From: Pseudomonas sp. CFII64
GTDB lineage: Bacteria > Pseudomonadota > Gammaproteobacteria > Pseudomonadales > Pseudomonadaceae
Direction of reading: 5' to 3'
NCBI RefSeq assembly: GCF_000416235.1
Contig: NZ_ATLO01000025.1
Span: forward strand, 1 to 64,000
Length of the DNA stretch: 64,000 nt
Shown here piece by piece: positions 8,626-17,098 of the stretch. A program made the position numbers and the translations under genes. The notes beneath the pieces are model-generated. The model had not been told where the DNA came from and did no database searches. It saw only the letters and a list, made by a program, of their open reading frames with translations. Position 1 is the first letter of the stretch. Each line of letters begins with the position of its first letter.

Positions 8626-9243
8626 TCAAGGTTCGACCCACGGTTTAGCAAGCGCCAGCGTGATGAGGTAACGCTCCTCCGTGGGGCGCTTGTCGTCCCG
8701 GAAACGATTAACCCCCAGCATTACCTGATACTTGTCGCCCGCCTGCCAGTAGGCCGTGCCGCCTTTATTGACGTCGCGCAATCGGGCACGCCATTGCGGC
8801 GTGTCGGCGAATGAGGGAAAGGTGCCGGTCAGGATTGGATGCCAGCCAGCGTTGTGCCACTGCTCCTGTAAATCCAGCAGGATCTTGAGCGTGTCGTCGA
8901 GCAGAAGCGGCTCGATTTGGGGGGACATGCGGACTCCGTTTACAACACCCAGAACATAACCGATCGTAAAAAAACGAGCGGGTGGCGTTTCGAATGCGTA
9001 TTGCGAGTCGGTGAAACGCAGGCGCGCGTCGGATTTCGGCACGCCGAACGCAATTTCATTAGGTATCGCGGGAGCTATTTTCGCGCTGGAGCGTTGGCGC
9101 ATTTCTTCCCAAGGCTCGCCAATGTTTAGGGCGATTTCCACATCCCTTGATTGATACCAGAGCTGAGAGGCGCCTAATGCAAGGAACGCAGCGAGCGTTA
9201 GCGCCGCACCGGTTCGTCTTGATAAGGACTGGGCAACGCTCAT
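8626..9243 (-). CDS. Membrane-anchored protein of unknown function, paralog B
   Basis: A 205-residue protein built like paralog A: a short basic N-terminus, one membrane segment at about residues 13-29, then a predicted periplasmic domain. Its ATG overlaps the stop of the 385-residue gene as ATGA, so the two are translationally coupled. It differs from paralog A mainly in about residues 53-100, where A has INWGRQTD and B has NEIAFGVPK, while the remainder is highly conserved. The function is not recognised. Confidence 0.78.
   Translation of the reverse strand: MSVAQSLSRRTGAALTLAAFLALGASQLWYQSRDVEIALNIGEPWEEMRQRSSAKIAPAIPNEIAFGVPKSDARLRFTDSQYAFETPPARFFTIGYVLGVVNGVRMSPQIEPLLLDDTLKILLDLQEQWHNAGWHPILTGTFPSFADTPQWRARLRDVNKGGTAYWQAGDKYQVMLGVNRFRDDKRPTEERYLITLALAKPWVEP
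8747..8934. repeat. 188-bp near-identical segment, copy 2
   Basis: The partner of 8059-8246, with four mismatches counted over 188 bases. Confidence 0.88.
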
Positions 9244-10397
9244 CGCACACCATAGCCAGCAGCGATGTCCTGAATCGCCTGTTGAATCAGTGGTCGCTGG
9301 GGACCATTGAGCAGCTCATCAAACTGAGCTGCAGCTCTGAGCACAAAGGCCATGCGCTGTTTGATATCGGACAAATCGGCAAACGGATTGTTGCCAAAGC
9401 CAATGGTGCGTCCATCGTCTAACCGTCCGCACTGGCTGGCCAGTGTCAGCTCGATAGGCTCCGCAACGTGGCGCGGCAAGCTGGTGATATACGACAAATG
9501 ATTGCCACGCAACAGACTCACTAATTTCGAGTCACTGTACATTGCTGGTTGCAGAATATTTCGTTGCTCATGATCAGCCAGGAATTTAACGCTCTCGGCA
9601 ACATTGCCCGCCTCGATTGCCTCAAAGGCTTGCAGAATTTCTGGGTAGTCGATACCAAACCTCAGCCTCTCCTGCCCAACCGGCCAGAGCACCGGAAACT
9701 TTTCATGCCCATAGATGTTCTGGCGTAAACGCAGGCATTGTTTGAATTCTTTCCAGCCACGTTTCGCGTAGAACGCGTGCAACGGAAACACGTCCAGGAA
9801 CAGCGACGTGTTGCCCATCGCCATCATTTCGTAAACGTGTTCGTACTGCTGCTGCATTAGCGACAATGGCTCGCTGTCGCGTCTGATATCGATACCTGGG
9901 ACCGGATTGTTACGGCGAGCTTCATCCAGATCACGCACAGCCTGTTCGTCATTCTTGCTGATGCTGAACAGGCCGGGGATATCCAGAATAGATTCGCCGC
10001 CGCTGGTGAGGCGTTGCGCCGCTTCATGCTCGGTTTGAATATTCTCGATGGCGTTGGACGCATGCAGCAGGCCGCACCCGACTTGTTTGGAGGCGAAAGC
10101 GGCGAGCCCCGCCCATTGGAAGCGGTTGTCGTGCAACCAGAGCCTTGCGTAGGCGGCGTTGATGGCGCGGTTACGTTCTTTTGGGTTTTCAATCAGTTTC
10201 CCGCCTGGGGCCACGATTTCTTCGGCTTCTCGCTGGTATACACGCCAGATGCCTTCACCGGTCAGTATTGATACTTCAATGAATTCTGACCGTTGATCGT
10301 AGAGGTCGAGAATTTTGATCTCGCACTCCGAGATGGGAAGGGTGTTCTGGTTCAGTGCCTGTGTATCAATCTCGTGGTCTTTGAAACATTGAGTCAT
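9240..10397 (-). CDS. Unknown 385-residue protein, first gene of the island
   Basis: Soluble-looking protein with no signal peptide or clear membrane segment. Distinctive features are NRAINAAYARLWLHDN and FQWAGLAAFASKQVGCGLLH in the first third and NTSLFLDVFPLHAFYAKRGW in the middle. The style recalls proteins annotated as DUF2515, but that is a weak recollection. The gene is coupled to the membrane-protein paralogs, so the three probably act together. Base composition is lower than the surroundings: 26 of 60 G+C at 9481-9540 and 30 of 60 at 9601-9660. A toxin or effector with downstream immunity proteins is one possibility; no catalytic motif supports it. Confidence 0.75.
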   Translation of the reverse strand: MTQCFKDHEIDTQALNQNTLPISECEIKILDLYDQRSEFIEVSILTGEGIWRVYQREAEEIVAPGGKLIENPKERNRAINAAYARLWLHDNRFQWAGLAAFASKQVGCGLLHASNAIENIQTEHEAAQRLTSGGESILDIPGLFSISKNDEQAVRDLDEARRNNPVPGIDIRRDSEPLSLMQQQYEHVYEMMAMGNTSLFLDVFPLHAFYAKRGWKEFKQCLRLRQNIYGHEKFPVLWPVGQERLRFGIDYPEILQAFEAIEAGNVAESVKFLADHEQRNILQPAMYSDSKLVSLLRGNHLSYITSLPRHVAEPIELTLASQCGRLDDGRTIGFGNNPFADLSDIKQRMAFVLRAAAQFDELLNGPQRPLIQQAIQDIAAGYGVR

Positions 10398-10538
10398 CGG
10401 GATCCCCAGCTAAATGCTCATCGCGCAGAAAGCCAAAGACTCAACACAAAGGAATTAAGGGGAAATAGGACGTTTCCGAGAGTCAGGTGGGAAAAGGATA
10501 TTCGAGAGGAATTGTGGCTTTGAGTGCGGTGTGGGCCC
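10398..10538. other. Non-coding left part of the island-PhoX gap
   Basis: AT-richer sequence before the 385-residue gene, presumably holding its promoter on the minus strand. I see no gene. The bases before the right-hand direct repeat do not match the phosphodiesterase gene. Confidence 0.5.
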
Positions 10539-10576
10539 TATCCGTTTTATGACGGGAATGGGTTGATTGATTGAGG
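10539..10576. repeat. Right copy of the 38-bp direct repeat flanking the island
   Basis: Identical to the last 36 coding bases plus 2 bases of the phosphodiesterase gene (7875-7912), but here not part of any gene. Spacing between copies is 2,664 bp. It marks the right boundary of the three-gene island. Confidence 0.9.
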
Positions 10577-10586
10577 AGGCGAAATC

Positions 10587-10664
10587 CGTAGGAGCGAACT
10601 TGTTCGCGAGACGATATTCCTGATTACGCAGGACCAAGGTCTCGCCAACAAGTTGGCTCCTACA
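10587..10664. repeat. REPIN of the taggagc type
   Basis: Inverted pair taggagcgaacttgttcgcg and cgccaacaagttggctccta. The whole element, spacer included, is nearly the reverse complement of the REPIN at 13623-13699. Confidence 0.85.
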
Positions 10665-10679
10665 GCGGGTTAGCTACGA

Positions 10680-12587
10680 TCAAGCGCCGATCACGCCGCC
10701 ATCCTCCCGGGTAATCACCATCACCGACGAACGCGGTTTGCCGTCTGGCAGGTGTTCGGGGAAGGTCGAGCCGCCGTTTTCGCCGGGGTGCTGGATGCCG
10801 ATGAACAGCGTCTTGTAATCCGGTGCGAAGCTGATGCCGGTGACTTCGCAGCCAATCGGGCCGACCATGAAGCGGCGAATCTCGCCGCTGTCCGGATCGG
10901 CGCAGAGCATCTGGTTGTTGCCCATGCCAGCGAAATCACCCTTGTTGGTGGAATCGCCGTCGGTCTGGATCCACAGGCGACCGGCCTGATCGAAACTCAG
11001 TCCGTCCGGACTGTTGAACATATTTTGCGCATTGATATTGCTGGAGCCGCCCTGAGGTTTGCCGCTGTGGACGCTCGGGTTGCCCGCGACCACGAACAGA
11101 TCCCAGTCGAATGCCATGGCCGAGGCATTACCCTCGTTTTCCGCCCAGCGCAGGATTTGTCCGTACTGGTTTTTCGCACGCGGGTTCGGTCCACCAACCG
11201 GTTGACCATCGTCGCCGCGCTTGGCGTTGTTGGTCAGCGTGCAATACACCTGACCATCCTTGGGGCTGACCACGATCCATTCCGGGCGGTCCATGCGCGT
11301 TGCTTTCACGACGCTGGCGGCCAGACGCGCGTGAATCAACACTTCAGCCTGGTTGGCAAAACCTGCGGCAGCATCCAGGCCGTTTTTGCCGTGGGTCAGT
11401 TCGATCCACTCGCCTTTGCCTTTTGGCCGATCCGGATTGCCGTCGCCGTTATCGAAACGGGCGACATACAGCGTGCCGTGATCGAGCAGGTTGCGGTTGG
11501 CTTTCGGGTCGTTGTGATTGATCTTGTCGCGGCTGATGAATTTGTAGATGAACTCGCCGCGCTCGTCGTCGCCCATGTACACCACTGCGCGGCCACCTTT
11601 GGTTTCGGCCAGGGCAGCGTTTTCGTGTTTGAAGCGACCCAGCGCGGTGCGTTTGACCGGCGTGGATTTCGGGTCGAACGGATCGATTTCCACGACCCAG
11701 CCGTGGCGGTTCAGCTCGTTGGGATTTTTCGCCAGATCGAAGCGTGGGTCGTGGTGGTGCCAGTTGATTTCTTTGCTGGCGGCGACTGCGCCGTAACGCT
11801 TGATGCCTGCGTCGAATTTCTGTTCGGCATCGCTGCTGCCGAAACAGTCAGTGAAGTTTTCTTCGCAGGTCAGATAAGTGCCCCACGGCGTCTTGCCGTT
11901 GGCGCAGTTCTGGAACGTGCCGAGCACCTTTTTACCGGTGCTGTCAGCGGCGGTTTTCAGCCAGTCGTGCCCGGCAGCCGGGCCGCTCAGGTTGATCGGC
12001 GTGTTGCCGTGGATGCGGCGGTTGTATTTCGAGTCCTGCACGAACTGCCACTTGCCGTCCTTGTGCTGGACTTCGATCACCGACACGCCTTCGCTGGCCA
12101 GCGCCTTACGCACTTCCTCGGCGGATTGCGGGTCCTTGCCGTGATCGAACAGGTAGCGGTAATTGGTGTATTCGTTGTTGATCGCCATCAGGGCGCGATC
12201 CGGTTTGCCCGGCATCGGGAACAGGCTCATGCCGTCGTTGTTGTCGCCGAACTGCACTTCCTGCGCCTCGGCGCTGCCTTTGCCGCTGGCATCGAACGCC
12301 GGACCGCCGCTGTGCAGCGGTTGGCCCCAACTGATCAGAACCGATGACGTGTAGCCCGGTGGCAAGCTGATGCTGTCGGCGGTAGCGGCGGGAATGCTGT
12401 CGAAGCCCAGCAAGGTGCCGGAGGCGGCGCTGACACTGGCGGCGATGGTGCTGCGGCTCAGCAGGTTACCGCCGAGGAACATGGCGGCACCGCACAAGGC
12501 GCCCGCGCTGATGAAGCCTCGACGAGTGAGGCCGACCATGTTTTCCAGATCGGTGGTTTGATTTTCTTCTAATAGTTTCATCATCAC
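10680..12587 (-). CDS. PhoX-family phosphatase (DUF839), Tat-exported
   Basis: A 635-residue protein. The N-terminus has a twin-arginine motif, LTRRGFIS at about residues 20-27, followed by a hydrophobic stretch ending near AAS, so it is exported folded to the periplasm. The body is the beta-propeller PhoX/DUF839 domain, with the conserved phrases TYLTCEENFTDCFG, NWHHHDPRFDL and YMGDDERGEFIYKF. PhoX enzymes are Ca/Fe-dependent alkaline phosphatases that release phosphate from esters; some DUF839 members lack proven activity. A Pho-box-like site lies 40 bp upstream of the start. Single gene, REPIN downstream. Confidence 0.88.
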   Translation of the reverse strand: MMMKLLEENQTTDLENMVGLTRRGFISAGALCGAAMFLGGNLLSRSTIAASVSAASGTLLGFDSIPAATADSISLPPGYTSSVLISWGQPLHSGGPAFDASGKGSAEAQEVQFGDNNDGMSLFPMPGKPDRALMAINNEYTNYRYLFDHGKDPQSAEEVRKALASEGVSVIEVQHKDGKWQFVQDSKYNRRIHGNTPINLSGPAAGHDWLKTAADSTGKKVLGTFQNCANGKTPWGTYLTCEENFTDCFGSSDAEQKFDAGIKRYGAVAASKEINWHHHDPRFDLAKNPNELNRHGWVVEIDPFDPKSTPVKRTALGRFKHENAALAETKGGRAVVYMGDDERGEFIYKFISRDKINHNDPKANRNLLDHGTLYVARFDNGDGNPDRPKGKGEWIELTHGKNGLDAAAGFANQAEVLIHARLAASVVKATRMDRPEWIVVSPKDGQVYCTLTNNAKRGDDGQPVGGPNPRAKNQYGQILRWAENEGNASAMAFDWDLFVVAGNPSVHSGKPQGGSSNINAQNMFNSPDGLSFDQAGRLWIQTDGDSTNKGDFAGMGNNQMLCADPDSGEIRRFMVGPIGCEVTGISFAPDYKTLFIGIQHPGENGGSTFPEHLPDGKPRSSVMVITREDGGVIGA

Positions 12588-12626
12588 GGCTCCCAGCAGA
12601 TGTGGCAGCTACCTTAGTCAGGCTTT

Positions 12627-12644
12627 ATGACGAAAACATGTCGG
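12627..12644 (-). promoter_or_regulatory. Candidate Pho box of the PhoX gene
   Basis: On the minus strand CCGACAT and TCGTCAT lie 11 bp apart, each matching 5 of 7 bases of the CTGTCAT unit. The site is 40 bp before the start at 12587, a suitable place for PhoB activation. Moderate match only. Confidence 0.4.
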
Positions 12645-12661
12645 AAGGGTGACGCGTTGCG

Positions 12662-13426
12662 CTACTGCGCCGTGCCCAGCAGAACCAGCGAAGGGGCAAA
12701 TTGCGCCTGCACCGGGCTGCCGACAACCAGCTTCAGCGCGGCAAGCTGCGCGGGCTCGGCCAGCGAGCACAATGTCTGGCCGCTGGGCAGGGCGATGCGC
12801 ACTTCGCTGGGGCCGTCCTCGGCGGCCAGAATTTCCTCGATGGTGCCGTGCAGGGAATTGTGTCCAGTTGTTGCGGACTGATCCGGGCCTAGCAAACTTA
12901 GCCATCCGGCTTTGATCAGTGCGACGACATCGGTGCCGATTGTCAGGTCCAGGCGCAGCGTGCTGTCGTGGGTGATCTGCGCCTCGATGAACAACTCGCC
13001 AGCCAGACGCAGGCGCACCAGGTCGTTGTGGCCGTGGGCGCTGATCCCTTCGATTCGGCCGAGCAGTTGATTGCGCGCGCTGGTGCGCAAGGACAGACGA
13101 GTGAGCAATTCCAGGTCGGTGCTTTCTTCGGTGGCCTCCAGCACCTGGGCCTGCAAGGCTTGCAGGCGATGATAAAGGCGCAAGACGCGCTCGCCTTCAG
13201 CGGAAAGTTTCGCGCCGCCGCCACCTCGTCCGCCAACGCTGCGCTCGACCAAAGGCTTCTGCGCCAGGTTGTTCAGTTCATCGATGGCATCCCACGCCGC
13301 CTTGTAACTCAGCCCCGCGCTTTTTGCCGCACGAGTGATCGAGCCTTGCTCGGCGATGTGCTGCAACAACACGATGCGCTGCGGGCGACGGACCATGTGT
13401 TGGGTGAGCAAGGCAGGAAGGGGCAT
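12662..13426 (-). CDS. ModE-like LysR-type-HTH regulator with molybdopterin-binding domain
   Basis: A 254-residue regulator. The N-terminal winged HTH (IAEQGSITRAAKSAGLSYKAAWDAIDEL) is at about residues 24-52 with the ModE-typical RSVGGRGGGGAKLSAEG after it. Two TOBE/Mop domains follow, as LLTRLSLRTSARNQLLGRIEG and a second at about residue 185 onward. ModE represses molybdate uptake when molybdate is bound. No modABC genes are in the window, so this is a stand-alone copy. Start ATG 13426 (MPLPALL) was preferred to the in-frame start at 13513, which reaches toward the repeat region. Confidence 0.87.
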   Translation of the reverse strand: MPLPALLTQHMVRRPQRIVLLQHIAEQGSITRAAKSAGLSYKAAWDAIDELNNLAQKPLVERSVGGRGGGGAKLSAEGERVLRLYHRLQALQAQVLEATEESTDLELLTRLSLRTSARNQLLGRIEGISAHGHNDLVRLRLAGELFIEAQITHDSTLRLDLTIGTDVVALIKAGWLSLLGPDQSATTGHNSLHGTIEEILAAEDGPSEVRIALPSGQTLCSLAEPAQLAALKLVVGSPVQAQFAPSLVLLGTAQ

Positions 13427-13481
13427 GGGCGCGGCCTTTTGTTTGATGATGAGGGTGAGTGTAAGGCATCGATCAACCTGT

Positions 13482-13623
13482 ACAGACTGTGTGAAACCTA
13501 CTGCGCTCGACAATACTGCGTTAAAAACAGGCGAAAAATGCTCATTTAGAACACCTGGACTCCGCTTTTTCGCCTGTTTTTGCCTTGTCTTGTCTTCGCT
13601 CGTGACGTTTTCACACAGTCTGT
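13482..13623. repeat. MITE-like 142-bp element, copy 1
   Basis: Begins acagactgtgtgaaa and ends tttcacacagtctgt, giving terminal inverted repeats of about 15 bp. It holds an internal hairpin (aaaacaggcgaaaaa / tttttcgcctgttttt) and has no coding capacity. Compared with copy 2 it has only scattered substitutions, some of them paired in the hairpin. Confidence 0.85.
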
Positions 13624-13699
13624 GTAGGAGCCAACTTGTTGGCGAGACTTTGGTCCTGCGTTGTCAGGAGTATCGTCTCGCGAATGAATTCGCTCCTAC
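13623..13699. repeat. REPIN between the two MITE-like copies
   Basis: Inverted pair taggagccaacttgttggcg and cgcgaatgaattcgctccta. It exactly fills the gap between the two 142-bp elements, abutting both termini. Confidence 0.85.
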
Positions 13700-13841
13700 A
13701 CAGACTGTGTGAAAACTACTGCGCTCGGCAATACTGCGTTAAAAACAGGCGGAAAATGCTCATTTAGAACACCTAGACTCCGCTTTTCCGCCTGTTTTTG
13801 CCTTGTCTTGCCTTCGCTCGTGACGTTTTCACACAGTCTGT
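13700..13841. repeat. MITE-like 142-bp element, copy 2
   Basis: Direct copy of 13482-13623, same length and orientation, with the same terminal inverted repeats and internal hairpin. The region 13427-13854 holds only these repeats and no gene. Confidence 0.85.
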
Positions 13842-13854
13842 ACAGGTAGGTATT

Positions 13855-14595
13855 TCAAGCCTGGGTGTTTGGCTTGGGCGTCCTTGCCAGGCAATAAACA
13901 TCCACCCGCAGCGCGCCAGCCTTTATCAGCAGCTGGGCGATGGCATCGGCGGTGGAGCCGGTGGTCAGCACGTCATCGATCAACGCCACATGCCGGCCGG
14001 CGAATTTCTCGGCATCGACCAAAGCAAAGGCACCCCGCAGATTGCGCTTGCGGGCTTTGGCATCCAGGCCTTGCTGCGCCGGGGTTTCCCGGGTGCGGAT
14101 CAGCAAGCGGTCTTGCACGGGCAGCTGCAATTGTTGGCCGAGCCAGTCGGCGAGCATTGCCGCCTGGTTATAACCGCGCTGGCGCATTCGTTTGGTCGCG
14201 AGCGGCACCGGCAGCAGCAGGTCTGGCTTGGGTTGGCCTTCGTCGAAACGGTGTTGCAGGAATTGCCCGAGCAGTTCGCTCAGCAGGCGGCCCATGGGCC
14301 AGTTGCCCTGATGCTTGAAGCGCGTCACCAGGCTGTCCACGGGAAAGTCATAAAGCCACGGCACCAAGACTTCATCAAACGCGGGGGGATGGTTGAAACA
14401 TTGCGCGCAGCTCAGATCAGCCATCGCCAAGGGCAGGGCGCAATGCCGACATTGATCGCCCAGCCACGGCAGCTCGGCTTCGCAAGGCACGCAGATGGCA
14501 AACAGTGCATCGGTACGTTCATCGCACAGCAGACAGGTTTGTTTGTTTTTTAACCAGATGTAAACCGCGTGTTGGCTTTGTGGTTGACAGCGCAT
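13855..14595 (-). CDS. ComF-family phosphoribosyltransferase-like protein
   Basis: A 246-residue ComF/GntX-type protein. The N-terminus has paired cysteines (CLLCDE, CVPC, CRHC, CAQC) resembling a double zinc-binding module. The C-terminus has the PRPP-binding loop ALIDDVLTTGSTADA. Such proteins are linked to DNA uptake (ComF) or use of DNA as nutrient (GntX). The gene is divergent from bioB, the usual arrangement in Pseudomonas. The last residues lie next to the second MITE-like copy. Confidence 0.9.
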   Translation of the reverse strand: MRCQPQSQHAVYIWLKNKQTCLLCDERTDALFAICVPCEAELPWLGDQCRHCALPLAMADLSCAQCFNHPPAFDEVLVPWLYDFPVDSLVTRFKHQGNWPMGRLLSELLGQFLQHRFDEGQPKPDLLLPVPLATKRMRQRGYNQAAMLADWLGQQLQLPVQDRLLIRTRETPAQQGLDAKARKRNLRGAFALVDAEKFAGRHVALIDDVLTTGSTADAIAQLLIKAGALRVDVYCLARTPKPNTQA

Positions 14596-14706
14596 GACTC
14601 TTCCTTAAATATGCCGAACATCCGTGTCGCGCCTGTGGACTTTAAGCGTTTGCATAATGCTGAGCCGCCGGTCGCCTGCTAAAAGAAAAACCCGAGGAGC
14701 CGCCCG

Positions 14707-15762
14707 ATGAGCGCCAGCACCACCGCCACTTTGCGTCATGACTGGAATTTAGCCGAGGTTAGGGCGCTGTTCGTACAGCCTTTCAATGACCTGTTGTTTC
14801 AGGCGCAAACCGTGCACCGCGCTCACTTCGACGCCAACCGCGTGCAAGTCTCGACTCTGTTGTCGATCAAGACCGGCGCCTGCCCTGAAGACTGCAAGTA
14901 CTGCCCGCAGTCCGGCCACTACAACACCGGTCTTGAAAAAGAAAAACTGCTCGAAGTGCAGAAGGTTCTCGAAGAGGCCGCCCGCGCCAAGGCGATTGGC
15001 TCGACGCGCTTTTGCATGGGCGCGGCCTGGAAACATCCTTCGGCCAAAGACATGCCTTACGTGCTGGAAATGGTCAAAGGCGTGAAAGCCCTGGGCCTGG
15101 AAACCTGCATGACCCTGGGTCGTCTGGATCAAGACCAAACCGAGGCGCTGGCTTCGGCGGGGCTGGATTACTACAACCACAACCTCGACACGTCGCCGGA
15201 GTTCTACAGCAGCATCATCACCACCCGTACTTACGGCGAGCGCCTGCAAACTCTGGCCTACGTGCGTGATTCGGGGATGAAAATCTGCTCCGGCGGCATT
15301 CTCGGCATGGGCGAATCCCTCGACGATCGCGCCAATCTGCTGATCCAGCTGGCCAATCTGCCAGAGCACCCGGAATCGGTGCCGATCAACATGCTGGTCA
15401 AGGTTGCCGGTACGCCGCTGGAAAACGCCGAAGACATCGACCCGTTCGACTTCATCCGCATGCTCGCCGTAGCGCGCATCCTGATGCCGCAATCTCACGT
15501 GCGGCTGTCGGCCGGTCGCGAAGCCATGAACGAGCAAATGCAGGCGCTGGCGTTCTTCGCCGGGGCCAACTCGATTTTCTATGGCGACAAATTGCTCACC
15601 ACCGCCAACCCGCAAGCCGACAAGGACATGCTGTTGTTCTCGCGCCTGGGCATCAAACCCGAGGCCCGCGAGGAACACGCTGACGAAGTGCATCAGGCTG
15701 CTATTGAGCAGGCGCTGGTCGAACAGAAGAGCAGCGCGCAGTTTTATAACGCTGCGGTTTGA
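14707..15762 (+). CDS. bioB: Biotin synthase BioB
   Basis: A 351-residue radical SAM enzyme that inserts sulfur into dethiobiotin in the last step of biotin synthesis. The radical SAM cluster motif CPEDCKYC gives Cys59, Cys63 and Cys66. The later motifs [16 protein letters not shown] and SAGRE are intact. An AGGAG ribosome site lies about 7 bp before the ATG. First gene of bioBFHCD; a REPIN separates it from bioF. Confidence 0.98.
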   Translation: MSASTTATLRHDWNLAEVRALFVQPFNDLLFQAQTVHRAHFDANRVQVSTLLSIKTGACPEDCKYCPQSGHYNTGLEKEKLLEVQKVLEEAARAKAIGSTRFCMGAAWKHPSAKDMPYVLEMVKGVKALGLETCMTLGRLDQDQTEALASAGLDYYNHNLDTSPEFYSSIITTRTYGERLQTLAYVRDSGMKICSGGILGMGESLDDRANLLIQLANLPEHPESVPINMLVKVAGTPLENAEDIDPFDFIRMLAVARILMPQSHVRLSAGREAMNEQMQALAFFAGANSIFYGDKLLTTANPQADKDMLLFSRLGIKPEAREEHADEVHQAAIEQALVEQKSSAQFYNAAV

Positions 15763-15789
15763 TTCGCTGACGAACGGCAACTCCTGCCT

Positions 15790-15881
15790 GTGGGACCGGC
15801 TTTAGCCGGGAAGGCGCCTATGCTGACGCAAAGAATGCGTTGGATGTACTGGCCCTCTCCCGACTGAAGCCGGTCCTACGG
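15790..15881. repeat. REPIN between bioB and bioF
   Basis: Inverted units gggaccggctttagccggg and cccgactgaagccggtccta. It occupies the only sizeable gap in the biotin operon and may uncouple bioB mRNA stability from the rest. Confidence 0.85.
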
Positions 15882-15907
15882 GAGTTTAAATTTCCCCCGA
15901 GGCCTGC

Positions 15908-17098
15908 ATGTCCTTCGATCTTCTCGCACGTCTCGCTGCCCGCCGTGCTGACAATCTCTATCGCCAGCGCCCGTTGCTGCAAAGCCCGCAAGGGCCTGAG
16001 GTGGTAGTGGATGGGCAGCCGCTGCTGGCGTTCTGCAACAACGATTATCTGGGCCTGGCCAATCATCCCGAGGTGATCGCCGCGTGGCAGGCCGGTGCCG
16101 AGAAATGGGGCGTTGGCGGCGGTTCTTCGCATCTGGTGATCGGCCACAGCGGCCCGCACCACGAACTCGAACTGGCGCTGGCGGACATGACCGGCCGGCC
16201 GCGGGCGCTGCTGTTTTCCAATGGCTACATGGCCAACCTCGGTGCCGTGACGGCGCTGGTCGGGCAGGGCGATACGGTGCTGGAAGACCGGCTCAATCAC
16301 GCTTCGCTGCTGGACGCCGGTTTGCTCAGTGGCGCGCGGTTTTCCCGTTATCTGCATAACGACGCCGAGAGCCTTGCCGCGCGTCTGCAGAAAGCCAGCG
16401 GCGACACGCTGGTGGTCACCGATGGCGTGTTCAGCATGGATGGCGATCTGGCGGACCTGCCTGCGCTGGCGCAAACGTCGAAGGCCAAAGGCGCCTGGCT
16501 GATGGTCGACGACGCGCACGGCTTCGGCCCGCTGGGTGCCAATGGTGGCGGCATCGTTGAGCATTTCGGTCTGGGCATCGATGACGTGCCGGTGTTGATC
16601 GGCACGCTGGGTAAGGCGTTCGGCACGGCCGGGGCGTTTGTGGCCGGCAGCGAAGAGCTGATCGAAAGCATGATTCAGTTTTCCCGCCCTTACATTTACA
16701 CCACCAGCCAGCCACCGGGCCTGGCCTGCGCGACGCTGAAAAGCCTTGAGCTGCTGCGCACCGAACATTGGCGCCGTGAGCACCTGGCCCGCTTGATCGC
16801 CCAGTTTCGCAGCGGTGCCGAACAGATCGGCCTGACCCTGCTGGACAGCTTCACGCCGATCCAGCCGATCCTGATCGGCGATGCCGGTCGCGCCATGCGC
16901 CTGTCGCAGATGTTGCGTGACTGCGGCGTGCTGGTGACGGCGATCCGGCCGCCCACCGTGCCTGCGGGCAGCGCGCGTTTGCGGGTGACCTTTTCCGCCG
17001 CCCACACGCAGGCGCAAGTGCAGCTATTGTTGAATGCATTGGCGCAGTGTTACCCGCTGCTGGATAAGCGCGATTCGGTGGAGCCACATCATGCGTGA
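15908..17098 (+). CDS. bioF: 8-amino-7-oxononanoate synthase BioF
   Basis: A 396-residue PLP enzyme joining pimeloyl-ACP and alanine. The PLP lysine is K236 in GTLGKAFG; the cofactor motifs MVDDAHGFG and HASLLD are present. The gene ends inside bioH with an 8-bp overlap, so the two are coupled. Confidence 0.97.
   Translation: MSFDLLARLAARRADNLYRQRPLLQSPQGPEVVVDGQPLLAFCNNDYLGLANHPEVIAAWQAGAEKWGVGGGSSHLVIGHSGPHHELELALADMTGRPRALLFSNGYMANLGAVTALVGQGDTVLEDRLNHASLLDAGLLSGARFSRYLHNDAESLAARLQKASGDTLVVTDGVFSMDGDLADLPALAQTSKAKGAWLMVDDAHGFGPLGANGGGIVEHFGLGIDDVPVLIGTLGKAFGTAGAFVAGSEELIESMIQFSRPYIYTTSQPPGLACATLKSLELLRTEHWRREHLARLIAQFRSGAEQIGLTLLDSFTPIQPILIGDAGRAMRLSQMLRDCGVLVTAIRPPTVPAGSARLRVTFSAAHTQAQVQLLLNALAQCYPLLDKRDSVEPHHA

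Noticed and set aside
10752..12347. Open frame of 531 codons on the plus strand, antisense to the PhoX-type gene
   Set aside because: It is the shadow of a high-G+C gene: no family resemblance, unusual Val/Ala/Arg composition, while the minus-strand frame is a full PhoX with a Tat signal.
13427..13854. CRISPR array suspected from repeated blocks
   Set aside because: Only two long copies with internal hairpins and a REPIN between; no short regular repeats with unique spacers. No CRISPR array was seen anywhere in the window.
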